Under the pieces are notes generated by a model. It was not told the origin of the DNA, searched no databases, and saw nothing but the letters and a program-made list of their open reading frames with translations. Positions 38,512 through 46,717 of a stretch of 47,399 nucleotides of DNA are shown here, in pieces (the first letter of the stretch is position 1; every line of letters begins with the position of its first letter). The position numbers were made by a program, and so were the translations under genes. Source of the DNA: a virus; the IMG/VR virus record IMGVR_UViG_3300045141_000011, positions 1 to 47,399 of that record, one strand, 5' to 3'.

Positions 38512-38789
38512 AGCTCATCCTCGTGCTTTCCATCGGTGCAGTCGCAAGACGTTATAACTACCACACCTACACGCGGTATCTTTACCAAGCTACGGCGCAG
38601 CTTTTCTGCCAGCTCCTTCGGCAGCTTGTGAGTTTCAATGACGCAATCTTCAGCCAGCTTGCGCGTGCTGTGCTGCGACACGAAACTTCCCTTGAAGAGG
38701 ATAAGCCAATGCGGCGAAGGCACGACTGACCGTGGTGGCGTTATTCCACGATCTTCCATCTGCGTGTCAATCACGCGGTTCTTAGCCAC
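38508..38789 (-). CDS. Hypothetical protein (93 aa)
   Basis: GTG start overlapping the upstream stop. The product has a short strand-rich part (HWLILFKGSFVSQHS), a helical segment (LPKELAEKLRRSLVK) and a C-terminal strand plus Cys pair (VGVVVITSCDCTDGKH). No established family. The ribosome binding site is weak, so translation likely depends on coupling to the upstream gene. Confidence 0.68.
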   Translation of the reverse strand: MAKNRVIDTQMEDRGITPPRSVVPSPHWLILFKGSFVSQHSTRKLAEDCVIETHKLPKELAEKLRRSLVKIPRVGVVVITSCDCTDGKHEDEL

Positions 38790-39186
38790 GGCGCACCAGC
38801 TTTCCGTGACGGCGCACCGTTACGCCTGCAAAATCTTGCGCGTGCTGCGTGCGACCCTGCCACTCCTGCGCCAGCGCCGTAATCGCATCTAGGGCCGTGC
38901 CTGCCTGCACGCTGACCAGCGTCTGCTTGGCTCCAGGGTTCGTCGGGCTGGCCACGCCCTGCAGATCGTAGCGGCACACGGCGGCATAGAAGCCACCATT
39001 GGGCAGCGCTGACAGCACGATTCCAGGTGCCAGCTTGTCCAGTGGATACAGCTGCGTCAGCGCCATCAGGAACAGTTCCAGCATCGGTCGCTTCGCAAGT
39101 TCACGCTTGACTTTGTTAACGGCCTTGCGCGCTCGCTTGTTTTCAGCTTCCTTTAGCGAATTACGTTTTCTTTTCTTCAGTACCAT
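38782..39186 (-). CDS. Basic N-terminus hypothetical protein (134 aa)
   Basis: First gene after the promoter at 39221-39249; ATG at 39186 has GAGG six bases upstream and is preferred over the in-frame ATG at 39198, which lies at the operator. Residues 1-35 are strongly basic (LKKRKRNSLKEAENKRARKA), followed by helices (MLELFLMALTQLYPLDKLA) and a beta-rich end. A DNA- or RNA-binding role is possible from charge. No family recognised. Confidence 0.72.
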   Translation of the reverse strand: MVLKKRKRNSLKEAENKRARKAVNKVKRELAKRPMLELFLMALTQLYPLDKLAPGIVLSALPNGGFYAAVCRYDLQGVASPTNPGAKQTLVSVQAGTALDAITALAQEWQGRTQHAQDFAGVTVRRHGKLVRRG

Positions 39187-39198
39187 AAGTTTCCTCAC

Positions 39199-39214
39199 AG
39201 CTGGTTAACCAGCT
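39199..39214. promoter_or_regulatory. 16-bp perfect palindrome, likely operator
   Basis: AGCTGGTTAACCAGCT lies immediately downstream of the -10 box at 39221-39226, over the expected transcription start. The same half-sites recur at 43994-44010 next to the primase-helicase promoter. A dimeric regulator bound here would block initiation. Confidence 0.65.
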
Positions 39215-39220
39215 ACATAC

Positions 39221-39249
39221 ATTGTAACTGTGCAATTATACGAATGCAA
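39221..39249 (-). promoter_or_regulatory. Sigma70-type promoter for the 39.2-to-36.2 kb unit
   Basis: On the leftward strand TTGCAT (39249-39244) and TACAAT (39226-39221) are 17 bases apart, near consensus. The palindrome at 39199-39214 covers the start point. Confidence 0.75.
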
Positions 39250-39264
39250 CGCTTTTGTTTTCAC

Positions 39265-39789
39265 TCAAGGCTCTAAGTAACTTTCCTTTATATCAAAACC
39301 TTCAGCCGCGTCCAGATCAATGTCCAAGGCCATGCGCAGCAACCACGGCAGATTCGGAATGGCGTTCTGCGCCGTAATGTTCAGCACGTTATCAATTACT
39401 AGACCTTCGCTGGTGTTGGCCTTCAAACGCATCCTCAAAGTGGTGTAGTCTGTGAAGGCACGATAGAAATGCACACGAAAGATACCATCATCACCAGGAC
39501 AGCGAGCTTCGCACTTGCCTTGAATGGAACAGAAGCGCTCCCAGTTGAACACGCACTTGTCCTGTTCTTTAGGGTCAACCGCTTCTTCCAGGAACTCACG
39601 CACCATGCACTGATACGGAGTTTCTTCAGCTTCAACCTTGCCGCCTATTCCGTTCAGCAGACCATTCTGCCATTCGGGTTTGTTCTTGCGTATAAGAGCC
39701 ACCATGTTCAGGGCTCTGCAGAACAGAAAGCCCACAGTGTACTCTGTCACGGTCACTTGCTTTGTTCCAGCGTATGCGGCCAACGTCAT
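39265..39789 (-). CDS. Nudix hydrolase
   Basis: ATG at 39789 has AAGGAG upstream and overlaps the previous stop. The 174-residue protein contains a full Nudix box (GGKVEAEETPYQCMVREFLE with the following E, residues 49-69) that binds metal and hydrolyses a nucleoside diphosphate linked to another group. The rest is an alpha-beta-alpha fold with FRVHFYRAFTDYTTL. Substrate unknown; near dCTP deaminase and MazG genes, it may trim dNTPs or a modified nucleotide. It ends 16 bases before the promoter at 39221-39249. Confidence 0.88.
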   Translation of the reverse strand: MTLAAYAGTKQVTVTEYTVGFLFCRALNMVALIRKNKPEWQNGLLNGIGGKVEAEETPYQCMVREFLEEAVDPKEQDKCVFNWERFCSIQGKCEARCPGDDGIFRVHFYRAFTDYTTLRMRLKANTSEGLVIDNVLNITAQNAIPNLPWLLRMALDIDLDAAEGFDIKESYLEP

Positions 39790-40265
39790 TTTATCTTCTC
39801 CTTGATAGATGCACCATCGTTGAGCAGCGAACCCCATAGCTGCATTGGATCTTCAGGCGCTGGGTTGCTGCGTTCTCCCGGATGCGGAACGTCCACAGCC
39901 GGATCAAACTGCATTGTGAACAGCGTAGGCACGTCGTCAACGGCACGCTTTTCAATCAACTGTCGTTGCGGCTGCATTTCTAGTACAGGCAGACAGCCAT
40001 CACAATAGAATGACTTGAACAGGTCTGGGCCTACGTGCCACTTCCGCACGTGGCTTGCCCATTCTACGCCACATCTGCCGCATATTCTTACGCGAGCAAG
40101 GCAGAAGCCACGATTTCCCCACCACACCATAGCCTGCTCAACAGTTTCCCTGCGATCAAGGCTGACGGGTGCCCACATCTGTTCTTTCGGCAGCCACGCA
40201 TACAGATCACTCGGCTTCAAGTGCTGGTGCGGCATACTGCTAAGAACGCGTCTGCTGGTTCTCAC
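39786..40265 (-). CDS. Zinc-finger hypothetical protein (159 aa)
   Basis: GTG at 40265 overlaps the upstream stop. The middle has CGRCGVEWASHVRKW and FYCDGC (residues about 62-91), a four-Cys zinc site. A later stretch is acidic and Pro-rich (DVPHPGERSNPAPEDP). The fold is not recognised. It is co-translated with the dCTP-deaminase-like gene and the Nudix gene, so a nucleotide- or host-takeover role is conceivable but unproved. Confidence 0.7.
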   Translation of the reverse strand: MRTSRRVLSSMPHQHLKPSDLYAWLPKEQMWAPVSLDRRETVEQAMVWWGNRGFCLARVRICGRCGVEWASHVRKWHVGPDLFKSFYCDGCLPVLEMQPQRQLIEKRAVDDVPTLFTMQFDPAVDVPHPGERSNPAPEDPMQLWGSLLNDGASIKEKIK

Positions 40266-40807
40266 AGTTTCACCCCACTCACAGTCTTGTCACCGTTGTA
40301 CCTGCCACGTCCTTCGTAGCTGGCTTCGCGCGGCACCGTGCGTCCAGTGAAGAAAACCACCTGCCCGATGGGGTCGCCAGGACGGATGCGTATCTTGTGG
40401 TTCATCAGTAGATTGCTGATTTCAAGCGTCAGCACGCTGCCGTTCCATCCCGGGTCGCACCATCCAGCCAGCGAATGGTTGAGTCCCATGCGCGCCATGC
40501 TGCTCTTCAGCTTGTATTCCGCGGCCATATGCAGCGGTATGTTGAACACCTGTTCTGTGTGCGCCAGAACAAATTGTCCAGGAGCCAGCACGTAACCTTC
40601 TTCAGTCATGGTTACTTTACGACTGGGCATGGCGTCGCGCGCACGCAGATCAAGCACGTTGCTGTGACTGGCGCTGCCAAGGTTCTCCACCAGTATGTCT
40701 TTTCCAAGCGTAACGTCAATACTGGCGGCATTGACAAGTTCAAGCGGACAGTTCGTAATGACCCTGCCGCACAACTGCTTCAGTTCTGTATATGTTAGTA
40801 TCCCCAC
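40262..40807 (-). CDS. dCTP deaminase (DCD/DUT family)
   Basis: GTG start five bases after GGAGG. The 181-residue protein shows the family core: KSSMARMGL at 101-109 (Ser and Arg of the active site), GWCDPGWNGSVLTLEISN at 115-132 with Asp118 and catalytic Glu129, and IRIRPGDPIGQVVFF near 137-151. The enzyme turns dCTP into dUTP, or in bifunctional forms into dUMP, the substrate for the TS-like enzyme at 22091-23152. It provides the precursor for hydroxymethyl-dU. Directly downstream of the J-domain gene. Confidence 0.88.
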   Translation of the reverse strand: MGILTYTELKQLCGRVITNCPLELVNAASIDVTLGKDILVENLGSASHSNVLDLRARDAMPSRKVTMTEEGYVLAPGQFVLAHTEQVFNIPLHMAAEYKLKSSMARMGLNHSLAGWCDPGWNGSVLTLEISNLLMNHKIRIRPGDPIGQVVFFTGRTVPREASYEGRGRYNGDKTVSGVKL

Positions 40808-41197
40808 TTATTCCTCCATGTTCTGCGTGGCCTGCCCAGTGCCTGCACAGCCTTCGCAGGTTGTGCCGCTGGCTACGGCCTTGAAACCACGCTGGGCCGT
40901 CAGTCCACGTCCACCACAGCTTGGACACTGATTACCCAGTAGCTTCAGTTGACGGTCGTAAAGCACACGGCGCTGTTCGTTGCCTATAATGGTATAGGCC
41001 GCCGTGAGTTCCTTAAACTTCTCAGCATCGCTGTTACTGCCTATATCTGGGTGCCACTGCTGCGCCAGTTGCAGATAGCGCGCCTTAATTAAGGCCGCTG
41101 GGCTGGCAGGCGGCAGTCCTAACACGCTGTAATGCGTGGCCGCACGGCGCAGCACCATGCGACATGCAGCTTTCGGCTTGCTTCCAAACTTGGCCAT
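40808..41197 (-). CDS. J-domain (DnaJ-like) protein with zinc motifs
   Basis: The 129-residue protein has a J-domain at about 22-85: YSVLGLPPASPAALIKARYL, the HPD tripeptide at 49-51, and AYTIIGNEQRRVLYD. Two CxxCxGxG-like motifs follow (CPSCGGRG at 91-98 and CEGCAGTG at 114-121), half the set in full DnaJ. It can stimulate host DnaK, perhaps for replication-complex assembly as lambda uses DnaJ, or divert it. Start at 41197, downstream of the upstream stop by one base. Confidence 0.88.
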   Translation of the reverse strand: MAKFGSKPKAACRMVLRRAATHYSVLGLPPASPAALIKARYLQLAQQWHPDIGSNSDAEKFKELTAAYTIIGNEQRRVLYDRQLKLLGNQCPSCGGRGLTAQRGFKAVASGTTCEGCAGTGQATQNMEE

Positions 41198-41198
41198 G

Positions 41199-41738
41199 TC
41201 AGTCCGCCTTTTCCAAGGTGGCATCCGCGATCATAGTAAAGATTGAGTTGACGCACCATCTGCCGTTTTCAAAGAAAGCATCGTCGTCAGCGATAGAATG
41301 GCTTTGCCCGTTAACTTCAACAAACGTACCATCAGGTTCCTGGACTCTGAAGGTATCACCCTTCTTTAAGTCTTTGAACTCACGTTTGACCCATTCAATA
41401 CCAACCAAGACCAGCACAGTGCGCTTGGCAGGTTCCTCCTTCGGTAAATTGAATTCTTGGCGCACCCAAGCTGGTTCCCATTTTTCAGTAACGCAGATTG
41501 AAATGGGCTGCAAAGGTTCGCCGAACGTTGATAGGCGCAGGTAGATATCAGCACCTTCGTAAATCGCTTTACGTTGTTCCGGCGTGAATGTCCAACGTGA
41601 CATAGCATTGCGTTGAGCATCACGTGATACGATGGCGCGTAGCGGTATGTATTGAGGTTGTTCTTTTGCAAACACAACTTCAAACTTTTCCATTCCTTCA
41701 ACTACAGGGCCATCAAATGGATTCAAATACGAAAACAT
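41199..41738 (-). CDS. Hypothetical protein (179 aa)
   Basis: ATG at 41738 lies 8 bases after AAGGAG; the longer frame has no site. Mixed alpha/beta protein: GMEKFEVVFAKEQPQYIPLR near 15-34, a strand-rich C-terminal part (GDTFRVQEPDGTFVEVNGQS), and a final acidic segment. The central RKAIYEGADIYLRLSTFGEP region resembles common phage early proteins of unknown role. No catalytic motif seen. It follows the primase-helicase by 16 bases. Confidence 0.75.
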   Translation of the reverse strand: MFSYLNPFDGPVVEGMEKFEVVFAKEQPQYIPLRAIVSRDAQRNAMSRWTFTPEQRKAIYEGADIYLRLSTFGEPLQPISICVTEKWEPAWVRQEFNLPKEEPAKRTVLVLVGIEWVKREFKDLKKGDTFRVQEPDGTFVEVNGQSHSIADDDAFFENGRWCVNSIFTMIADATLEKAD

Positions 41739-41754
41739 AGTTATTCTCCTTTTA

Positions 41755-43875
41755 TCATTTTGCAAACTTGGCTTTCTTTTCCGTAAAGCTGTTCTTCCGT
41801 TCCAGGTCGTACTGCGCACCTAGCGCAGGCCCAGCCAATTTCATCAACCTGTCGGCGTCGCGCACGGCCCACAGGCGTTGTCGTCCATTGGTAGTGGTCA
41901 GCACTCCCATTCCTTGATACACCTTGTTGAACCCAGCGCGCCTCATTTCCCGTGCCAGCCCATTGGCCGTCACGCGTGACTGATTCGTTGGATCGTAGAT
42001 GCGATGCAGCTCCTCGCTTGTCATAAGGCTGTACGCCAGCTTCTTTTCGCCCAGCACCAGCGCGCGGTCTGGATCTTCACGCAGGCTTGCGACCCACGTG
42101 CCCAGATCGCTGCGACCGCTGTCAATCATTTCGCGCTTGCTGCTGGTGGTCGGCGCGTGGCCCTGTGGATTAAAGCCTTCACAGCTGAGATTCAGCAGAT
42201 GGTGGAACAGGTGTTCAGCGCCCTGCTCATTTTCCAGCCATCGCATGTAATCGTTGTAGAACGCGGTATCCATGGGCTTCCCGCGGACTTCGTGTATGTA
42301 GAAACGGCGGTCGGTGTCTTCCAGGAAGAATGCGTCAGGATGGTTACTGGTGAAGTAGTAATTGATATGATCAGGCACCGTGTACGATGGCACATACTTG
42401 GGATTGAGCCTCAACCGCTGCTGCGTAATCATGCTCTTCATGCGGTCAGCCGTATGGCGCTTGTCGCCGCCTGTAATTTCGTCGCCCATAACAAACTGCT
42501 TATGTTCTGCCCACTCGTTGTGATTGCTGTACAGGTCACGGTCACCGATCTCGGTGGCGTTGCTGCCATAGATCTTGAACATGGTGTAGCCAATCAGCGA
42601 CTTGCCCGTTCCATGGTGTATTCCCCACAGTACGGCTGCGCTGTACAGCTTGCAGCCCGGATTCTGCAGCGGATAGGCCAGCCACTGCTCAAACCACGCA
42701 CGGTCTTCGGGCTTGGCACCATAAAACAGGTAGTCAAGCAGGCGCTGCCACGGCTTGACGCTGCCTGCCGCTGGGTCACATCCCCAGCCTGCCCACGTAT
42801 TCAAGCAGCCCTGCACCACGCGGCCCTGACCGGGTTCGTACGTGATGCGCTGCACCGTTGCTCGTTCTGGCCACTTCAACCACTCACGCGCTGCGCTGCG
42901 CTCCACCATCTTGGTTGTCTTGTCAGTCTTTACTTCTTCATAGTAGATGCGCGTGCTGTAGGCATGTTCCACGAACGCTCCGGCCGTCATGCGCTGCAGG
43001 TTCTCAAGCTTCAAGATCAGGCCTGGATCTGTTACGTACACCACCTCCTCGTTCAAGCTGTACAGTTCTTGAGCCGCACGCCACAGCTGAGCATCCTGCA
43101 GCAGCGCCATTAAACTGTCGGCTCCCTTGGCCACTATGTAATCGTCCAGGCCACACTTCTTGTCCTTTTCCAAGGCAGGTAGGCGCGCTATATAAGGTAA
43201 TGCGCCCTGCAGCATAAGTTCACGCGCCAGTGAGTTCTCAGCCTTGATCACGTCATTGTTACAGCTGGCATCGCTGTCGTAGCATATATAAACGGTGCGT
43301 TCTTTCCACAAGAACTGACTGAACTGCTGCAGCAGCGGCATATGCTGCGCACCACTGCGAAAGCACCACACACCTCCCAGCCCTATGGTGGGCAATCCAG
43401 CCTTGGTGGCGCAGGCCGCCTTGAACTCACCTTCTGTAATGATGATGGGCTTGTCGTTCTGGTGGGCATATTCGTGCCAATCTATAAACGGCGGCAGGTA
43501 CAGTTCATTCAGGGTTTGCCGTGGCTGGGCATAGCGAAACTTTTTCAGCTTATCCGCCACCAGCGCCTTGAATCCCTTGTCATGGCCATATTCCAGGTAG
43601 CGGAAGCGATAAAACTTAGTGGGCCTGCCGTCAATGTCAAAGTAAGGTATGAAGATGCCAGCGCGATGGACAGGCAGGCCGCTGAACTTAGTTTCAACAT
43701 CATGGGCTGTGTATGCCTGTAGATGCAAGGTGCTGGCATCCTTCTTGGTTAGCGCGCTTTCTTCTAGTTTTAACACCATCGCAGCCTGAACCTGCTTCAA
43801 GCTGTCAAACTGGCTGCTGCGCACGTGGCCGTTCAAAGACAGTGCCGTGCGAGCAGCTGATCCCGTCAAGGACAT
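41755..43875 (-). CDS. Bifunctional primase-helicase (TOPRIM-like plus SF3 helicase)
   Basis: A 706-residue replication initiator. N-terminal third: TOPRIM-like domain with IIITEGEFKAACATKAG at 144-160 (Glu149) and VYICYDSDAS at 195-204 (Asp200, Asp202), as in DUF3854-type primases. C-terminal half: SF3/D5-like helicase with Walker A GIHHGTGKSLIG at 418-429, Walker B HKQFVMGDEI at 458-467, and YYFTSNHPDAFFL around 505. It likely recognises the origin next to it, unwinds, and primes. It is the first gene of the leftward block, 80-120 bases from its promoter. Confidence 0.9.
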   Translation of the reverse strand: MSLTGSAARTALSLNGHVRSSQFDSLKQVQAAMVLKLEESALTKKDASTLHLQAYTAHDVETKFSGLPVHRAGIFIPYFDIDGRPTKFYRFRYLEYGHDKGFKALVADKLKKFRYAQPRQTLNELYLPPFIDWHEYAHQNDKPIIITEGEFKAACATKAGLPTIGLGGVWCFRSGAQHMPLLQQFSQFLWKERTVYICYDSDASCNNDVIKAENSLARELMLQGALPYIARLPALEKDKKCGLDDYIVAKGADSLMALLQDAQLWRAAQELYSLNEEVVYVTDPGLILKLENLQRMTAGAFVEHAYSTRIYYEEVKTDKTTKMVERSAAREWLKWPERATVQRITYEPGQGRVVQGCLNTWAGWGCDPAAGSVKPWQRLLDYLFYGAKPEDRAWFEQWLAYPLQNPGCKLYSAAVLWGIHHGTGKSLIGYTMFKIYGSNATEIGDRDLYSNHNEWAEHKQFVMGDEITGGDKRHTADRMKSMITQQRLRLNPKYVPSYTVPDHINYYFTSNHPDAFFLEDTDRRFYIHEVRGKPMDTAFYNDYMRWLENEQGAEHLFHHLLNLSCEGFNPQGHAPTTSSKREMIDSGRSDLGTWVASLREDPDRALVLGEKKLAYSLMTSEELHRIYDPTNQSRVTANGLAREMRRAGFNKVYQGMGVLTTTNGRQRLWAVRDADRLMKLAGPALGAQYDLERKNSFTEKKAKFAK

Positions 43876-43963
43876 AAGCTCTGCTCCAGTATTTCCCAGT
43901 ATGAAAAGGGTCGGTGATGCCTGCGCACCACCAAGAAACTTTGATTGCTGTAATGCGGCCTTT

Positions 43964-43992
43964 ATTAAAACCTGTAATTGCTCGCTTGTAAA
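43964..43992 (-). promoter_or_regulatory. Probable leftward promoter for primase-helicase
   Basis: TTTACA (43992-43987) and TTTAAT (43969-43964) lie 17 bases apart on the leftward strand, about 90 nt before the primase-helicase start. The palindromic site at 43994-44010 abuts the -35 element. Confidence 0.5.
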
Positions 43993-43993
43993 T

Positions 43994-44010
43994 AGCTGGT
44001 TTAACCAGCA
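43994..44010. promoter_or_regulatory. Second operator-like inverted repeat
   Basis: AGCTGGTT-T-AACCAGCA repeats the half-sites of the 39199-39214 palindrome with one added central base and one end mismatch. It sits directly upstream of the probable primase-helicase promoter. The shared sequence suggests a common regulator for the two leftward promoters. Confidence 0.6.
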
Positions 44011-44040
44011 ATAATGCGGGTGCGCGCATGTTGAGGTCTG

Positions 44041-44360
44041 CGCTTCTTTGAATCACGCGACTGAAACAGAGGATATTACATTACTTGACTCCTATACTAT
44101 ATACTAACTTGCTTTATACCACTACTTGTGGCCCTTTTACTATATTGATGTGTAATATGTAATTGTGTAATATGGTATAGATTCTGACTGCGCTTTTATT
44201 GGACAGAATGCAAATTACACATTATTACACTGCTCTTTTCTCAGTACCAAAACCCGGATGCCGTCCAGCATATATGCGGCCCATAACACAATCCGGTACT
44301 CAAATCTTGACTGAACAGTGAAAACAAAGTGCTTGCACCTGCAGTGCTGGTGCTGCGACC
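44041..44360. other. AT-rich intergenic region, candidate replication origin
   Basis: This region (with 43876-44040 to its left) lies between the divergent primase-helicase and small terminase genes and holds no convincing gene. It is clearly richer in A and T than its flanks and contains six copies of TGTAAT in either orientation: 44073-44083, 44151-44159, 44158-44164, 44166-44174, 44213-44220 and 44221-44230. Clustered short repeats plus AT-rich DNA beside a primase-helicase gene are typical of phage origins. The same DNA must also carry promoters in both directions. Confidence 0.55.
44145..44173 (+). promoter_or_regulatory. Candidate rightward promoter for the structural block
   Basis: TTGATG at 44145-44150 and TAATAT at 44168-44173 are 17 bases apart. 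The -10 box matches consensus only partly and the elements overlap the TGTAAT repeats. It lies about 190 nt before the small terminase gene. Confidence 0.35.
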
Positions 44361-45047
44361 ATGCAACTGTATCCCAAAATCTTTAGCGAATTGCAGCGGG
44401 GCGAGTGTAAAGAATTGGCAAAGCCATCTACATCACGGCGCACGAAGAAGTTGACCATCATGGATCGTAGACGTGCTGCGGATAAGAAACGCGTTCACTT
44501 GGGAACTATTCCCACCACCATGAGTGTGAGGCCACCACGCGGCACCATAGAGGGCAGCTATAATCACAAGAAGAAAGCCACGCTGGCTTGGATTCGCAAC
44601 ATAGTGGCTCAACTGCACTTGACTGGACAGTTCACAGGCGAAGACATTTCTGCGTACATGATGGATGAATACGGCATTCGCATTCCAGCTGCCACGGTGC
44701 GAACACATATAGGTGTCATGCGCAAGGCGTGGCAGGCGCAGGCCATGCAAGATACGAACAGCCAGATAACAGAAGAGCTGGCAAGGTTGTCGCAGCTTGA
44801 ACAGTATGCTATCAACACTCTGCGCGATGGTGGCCTGCGCGTTAGCGAGCAGGGTACCTTCATACAGATTGGTGACAGCGTTGACTTCTGCAACATAATG
44901 CTGAAGATCAGCAAGCGCAGGTCAACGTTGATGGGACTGGACAAGGCGCAGAAAATAACGCTGACAGATGCGCGCACCAGCGAACTGAGCGATGAAGAGC
45001 TAGAAGCTATCATTCGGCAGGCCAAGAGCAAGGAGGCCGAAGAGTAA
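44361..45047 (+). CDS. Small terminase subunit (probable)
   Basis: The 228-residue protein precedes the large terminase and overlaps it by one base (TAATG). A helix-turn-helix-like part around residues 90-120 (TGEDISAYMMDEYGIRIP, then AATVRTHIGVMRKAW) fits DNA recognition at the packaging site. The later helical region (EELARLSQLEQYAINTLRDG) suits oligomerisation. The first 30-50 residues are basic and may not be translated: ATG at 44361 has no ribosome binding site, and ATG at 44460 is an alternative. Role inferred from position and HTH pattern. Confidence 0.75.
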   Translation: MQLYPKIFSELQRGECKELAKPSTSRRTKKLTIMDRRRAADKKRVHLGTIPTTMSVRPPRGTIEGSYNHKKKATLAWIRNIVAQLHLTGQFTGEDISAYMMDEYGIRIPAATVRTHIGVMRKAWQAQAMQDTNSQITEELARLSQLEQYAINTLRDGGLRVSEQGTFIQIGDSVDFCNIMLKISKRRSTLMGLDKAQKITLTDARTSELSDEELEAIIRQAKSKEAEE

Positions 45048-46717
45048 TGGCAGCCAAGCGCACAGTTCGTTCTTCGCGTGCCGCTAAAGGGTCGGCACCA
45101 GCACAGGGCGCAGCAGCGGTGACGCGGTCGCAAGGCCGTGATGCTGCGCCTCCCTCCTCACAGCTGCTGGTGCAGGATGCGGCCCTGGAATTGAAGCACA
45201 GGCGCAGCGCTCGCAAGAACATCATAGAATTCTGCACGGCCACGCATCCGCATTACCAGCCGAACTGGCACCACAAAGTGATTGCCGAGTACCTTGAGAA
45301 GCTTGAAAGCGGCGAACTGCAAGATAACCTTATGGTGTTCGCGCCACCACGCCACGGCAAAAGCGAGCTGGTGGCCATTCGGTTCCCTGCGTGGGAACTG
45401 GGCCGCCATCCTGATCACCACTATATTGCCACGGCCTACGGTGACGAACTGGCTGCTACCTTTAGCAGAGCGTGTCGCAACGTAATCACTACGCCACAGT
45501 ATCAAAGATTGTGGCGGCACCAGCTTAAGACCAAGAACGACACGAAATGGGAACTGGTGCGCAAGGATGACGATCAGCGTGCCAGCTTCATCAGCAGCGG
45601 TATTCTATCTGCGCTCACAGGTGAAGGCGCAACGCATCTGTTGATTGATGACCCAGTTAAGAATGAGGAAGAAGCGTACAGTAAGAAAGTACGCGACAAG
45701 ATTGATGCGAACTACCTAACGGCGGCCAGCACGCGCCTCGCTCCCAACGGCAAGAAAGTGTTGATCATGACACGCTGGCACACTGACGATCTGGCTGGTC
45801 GCTGCCTTGAACGCGCAAAGAAGGACAAGGTTGCCGATCAGTGGGTCGTTGTGGTGCTGGCCGCTACGAACGACGATGGAAGGTCAAGCTATGTCTGGAA
45901 CACTCGTACTGGTGATAAGCAGTATTTCAACAAGTATGCGGCTCTGTGGCCTGAATGTTACCCTCGTCATGAACTTGACCGTATCAAAGCAAACCTTGGA
46001 TCTGTCTATTGGACAGCTATGTATCAGCAACAGCCCGTTGAAGCCAGTGGACAAATCTTCAAGCGTGAGAACTGGGCCTACTTTGATGCAATACCTGAAC
46101 TCCAATACTTGGTGCAGGTCTATGATGGTGCGTGCGAGGAAGGACAGGAAAACAATTACAGCGCCAGTATCACGCTCGGCAGCACTGGCACGCAGTACCC
46201 CATTCTGGATTCGTGGCGTGACAAGGTCAACTTCCCGAAGTTGATGGCTGCGGTGTACGATCGCTGGATGGCGTGCGCCAAACTGTACAGTCGCTATCCA
46301 GATAAGCTGGTGGTTGAAAACAAAAGCAGCGGCATTCAAATCGCGCAGCAGATAGAAGCGAACAACTTGACAGGCGTGTGGACGTTCCCAGATGGCGTGA
46401 CAAGACGCGTGCCGCCTGTGCCTGTGGTGCGCGTGCCTGCAGCCGTAAGCAAGGTAATCAGGGCCAACGGCATCAGCGGATATCACGAAAGCAAGCTGAT
46501 CATGCTGCCGCGTGGCGCAGAATGGCTTTCTGACTTCATTGATGAGCATGCACTGTTTCCAAAGGGCATCAACGATGACTGGGTGGATTGCACAGTGCAT
46601 GGAGTGACGTTCTACACGCGGCCCACGGAAGACCAAGAAGTAGCCACGGAATACTATCAACCGATTACCATCAGCCAAGAGCTTGATGAGTTTGACTATC
46701 ACAATAGGAACTGGTGA
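45047..46717 (+). CDS. terL: Large terminase subunit (packaging ATPase-nuclease)
   Basis: The 556-residue protein carries the packaging motor motifs: Walker A VFAPPRHGKSELVA at 97-110, Walker B THLLIDDPVKNEE near 194-206, and coupling motif TRWHTDD near 242-248. The C-terminal RNase H-like nuclease has LVQVYDGACEEG near 358-369 (first Asp), KLVVENKSSG near 419-428 (Glu) and INDDWVDCTVHG near 505-516 (last Asp). It cuts the concatemer and pumps DNA into the prohead through the portal. The first 40 residues are low-complexity. The downstream membrane protein overlaps its stop. Confidence 0.96.
   Translation: MAAKRTVRSSRAAKGSAPAQGAAAVTRSQGRDAAPPSSQLLVQDAALELKHRRSARKNIIEFCTATHPHYQPNWHHKVIAEYLEKLESGELQDNLMVFAPPRHGKSELVAIRFPAWELGRHPDHHYIATAYGDELAATFSRACRNVITTPQYQRLWRHQLKTKNDTKWELVRKDDDQRASFISSGILSALTGEGATHLLIDDPVKNEEEAYSKKVRDKIDANYLTAASTRLAPNGKKVLIMTRWHTDDLAGRCLERAKKDKVADQWVVVVLAATNDDGRSSYVWNTRTGDKQYFNKYAALWPECYPRHELDRIKANLGSVYWTAMYQQQPVEASGQIFKRENWAYFDAIPELQYLVQVYDGACEEGQENNYSASITLGSTGTQYPILDSWRDKVNFPKLMAAVYDRWMACAKLYSRYPDKLVVENKSSGIQIAQQIEANNLTGVWTFPDGVTRRVPPVPVVRVPAAVSKVIRANGISGYHESKLIMLPRGAEWLSDFIDEHALFPKGINDDWVDCTVHGVTFYTRPTEDQEVATEYYQPITISQELDEFDYHNRNW

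Noticed and set aside
42004-43113. 369-codon plus-strand frame opposite the primase-helicase
   Set aside because: The minus strand carries a full TOPRIM and SF3 motif set. The plus frame has no ribosome binding site or motif.
43805-44056. 83-codon minus-strand frame upstream of primase-helicase
   Set aside because: It overlaps the operator, promoter and gene start, lacks a ribosome binding site, and has no protein-like pattern.
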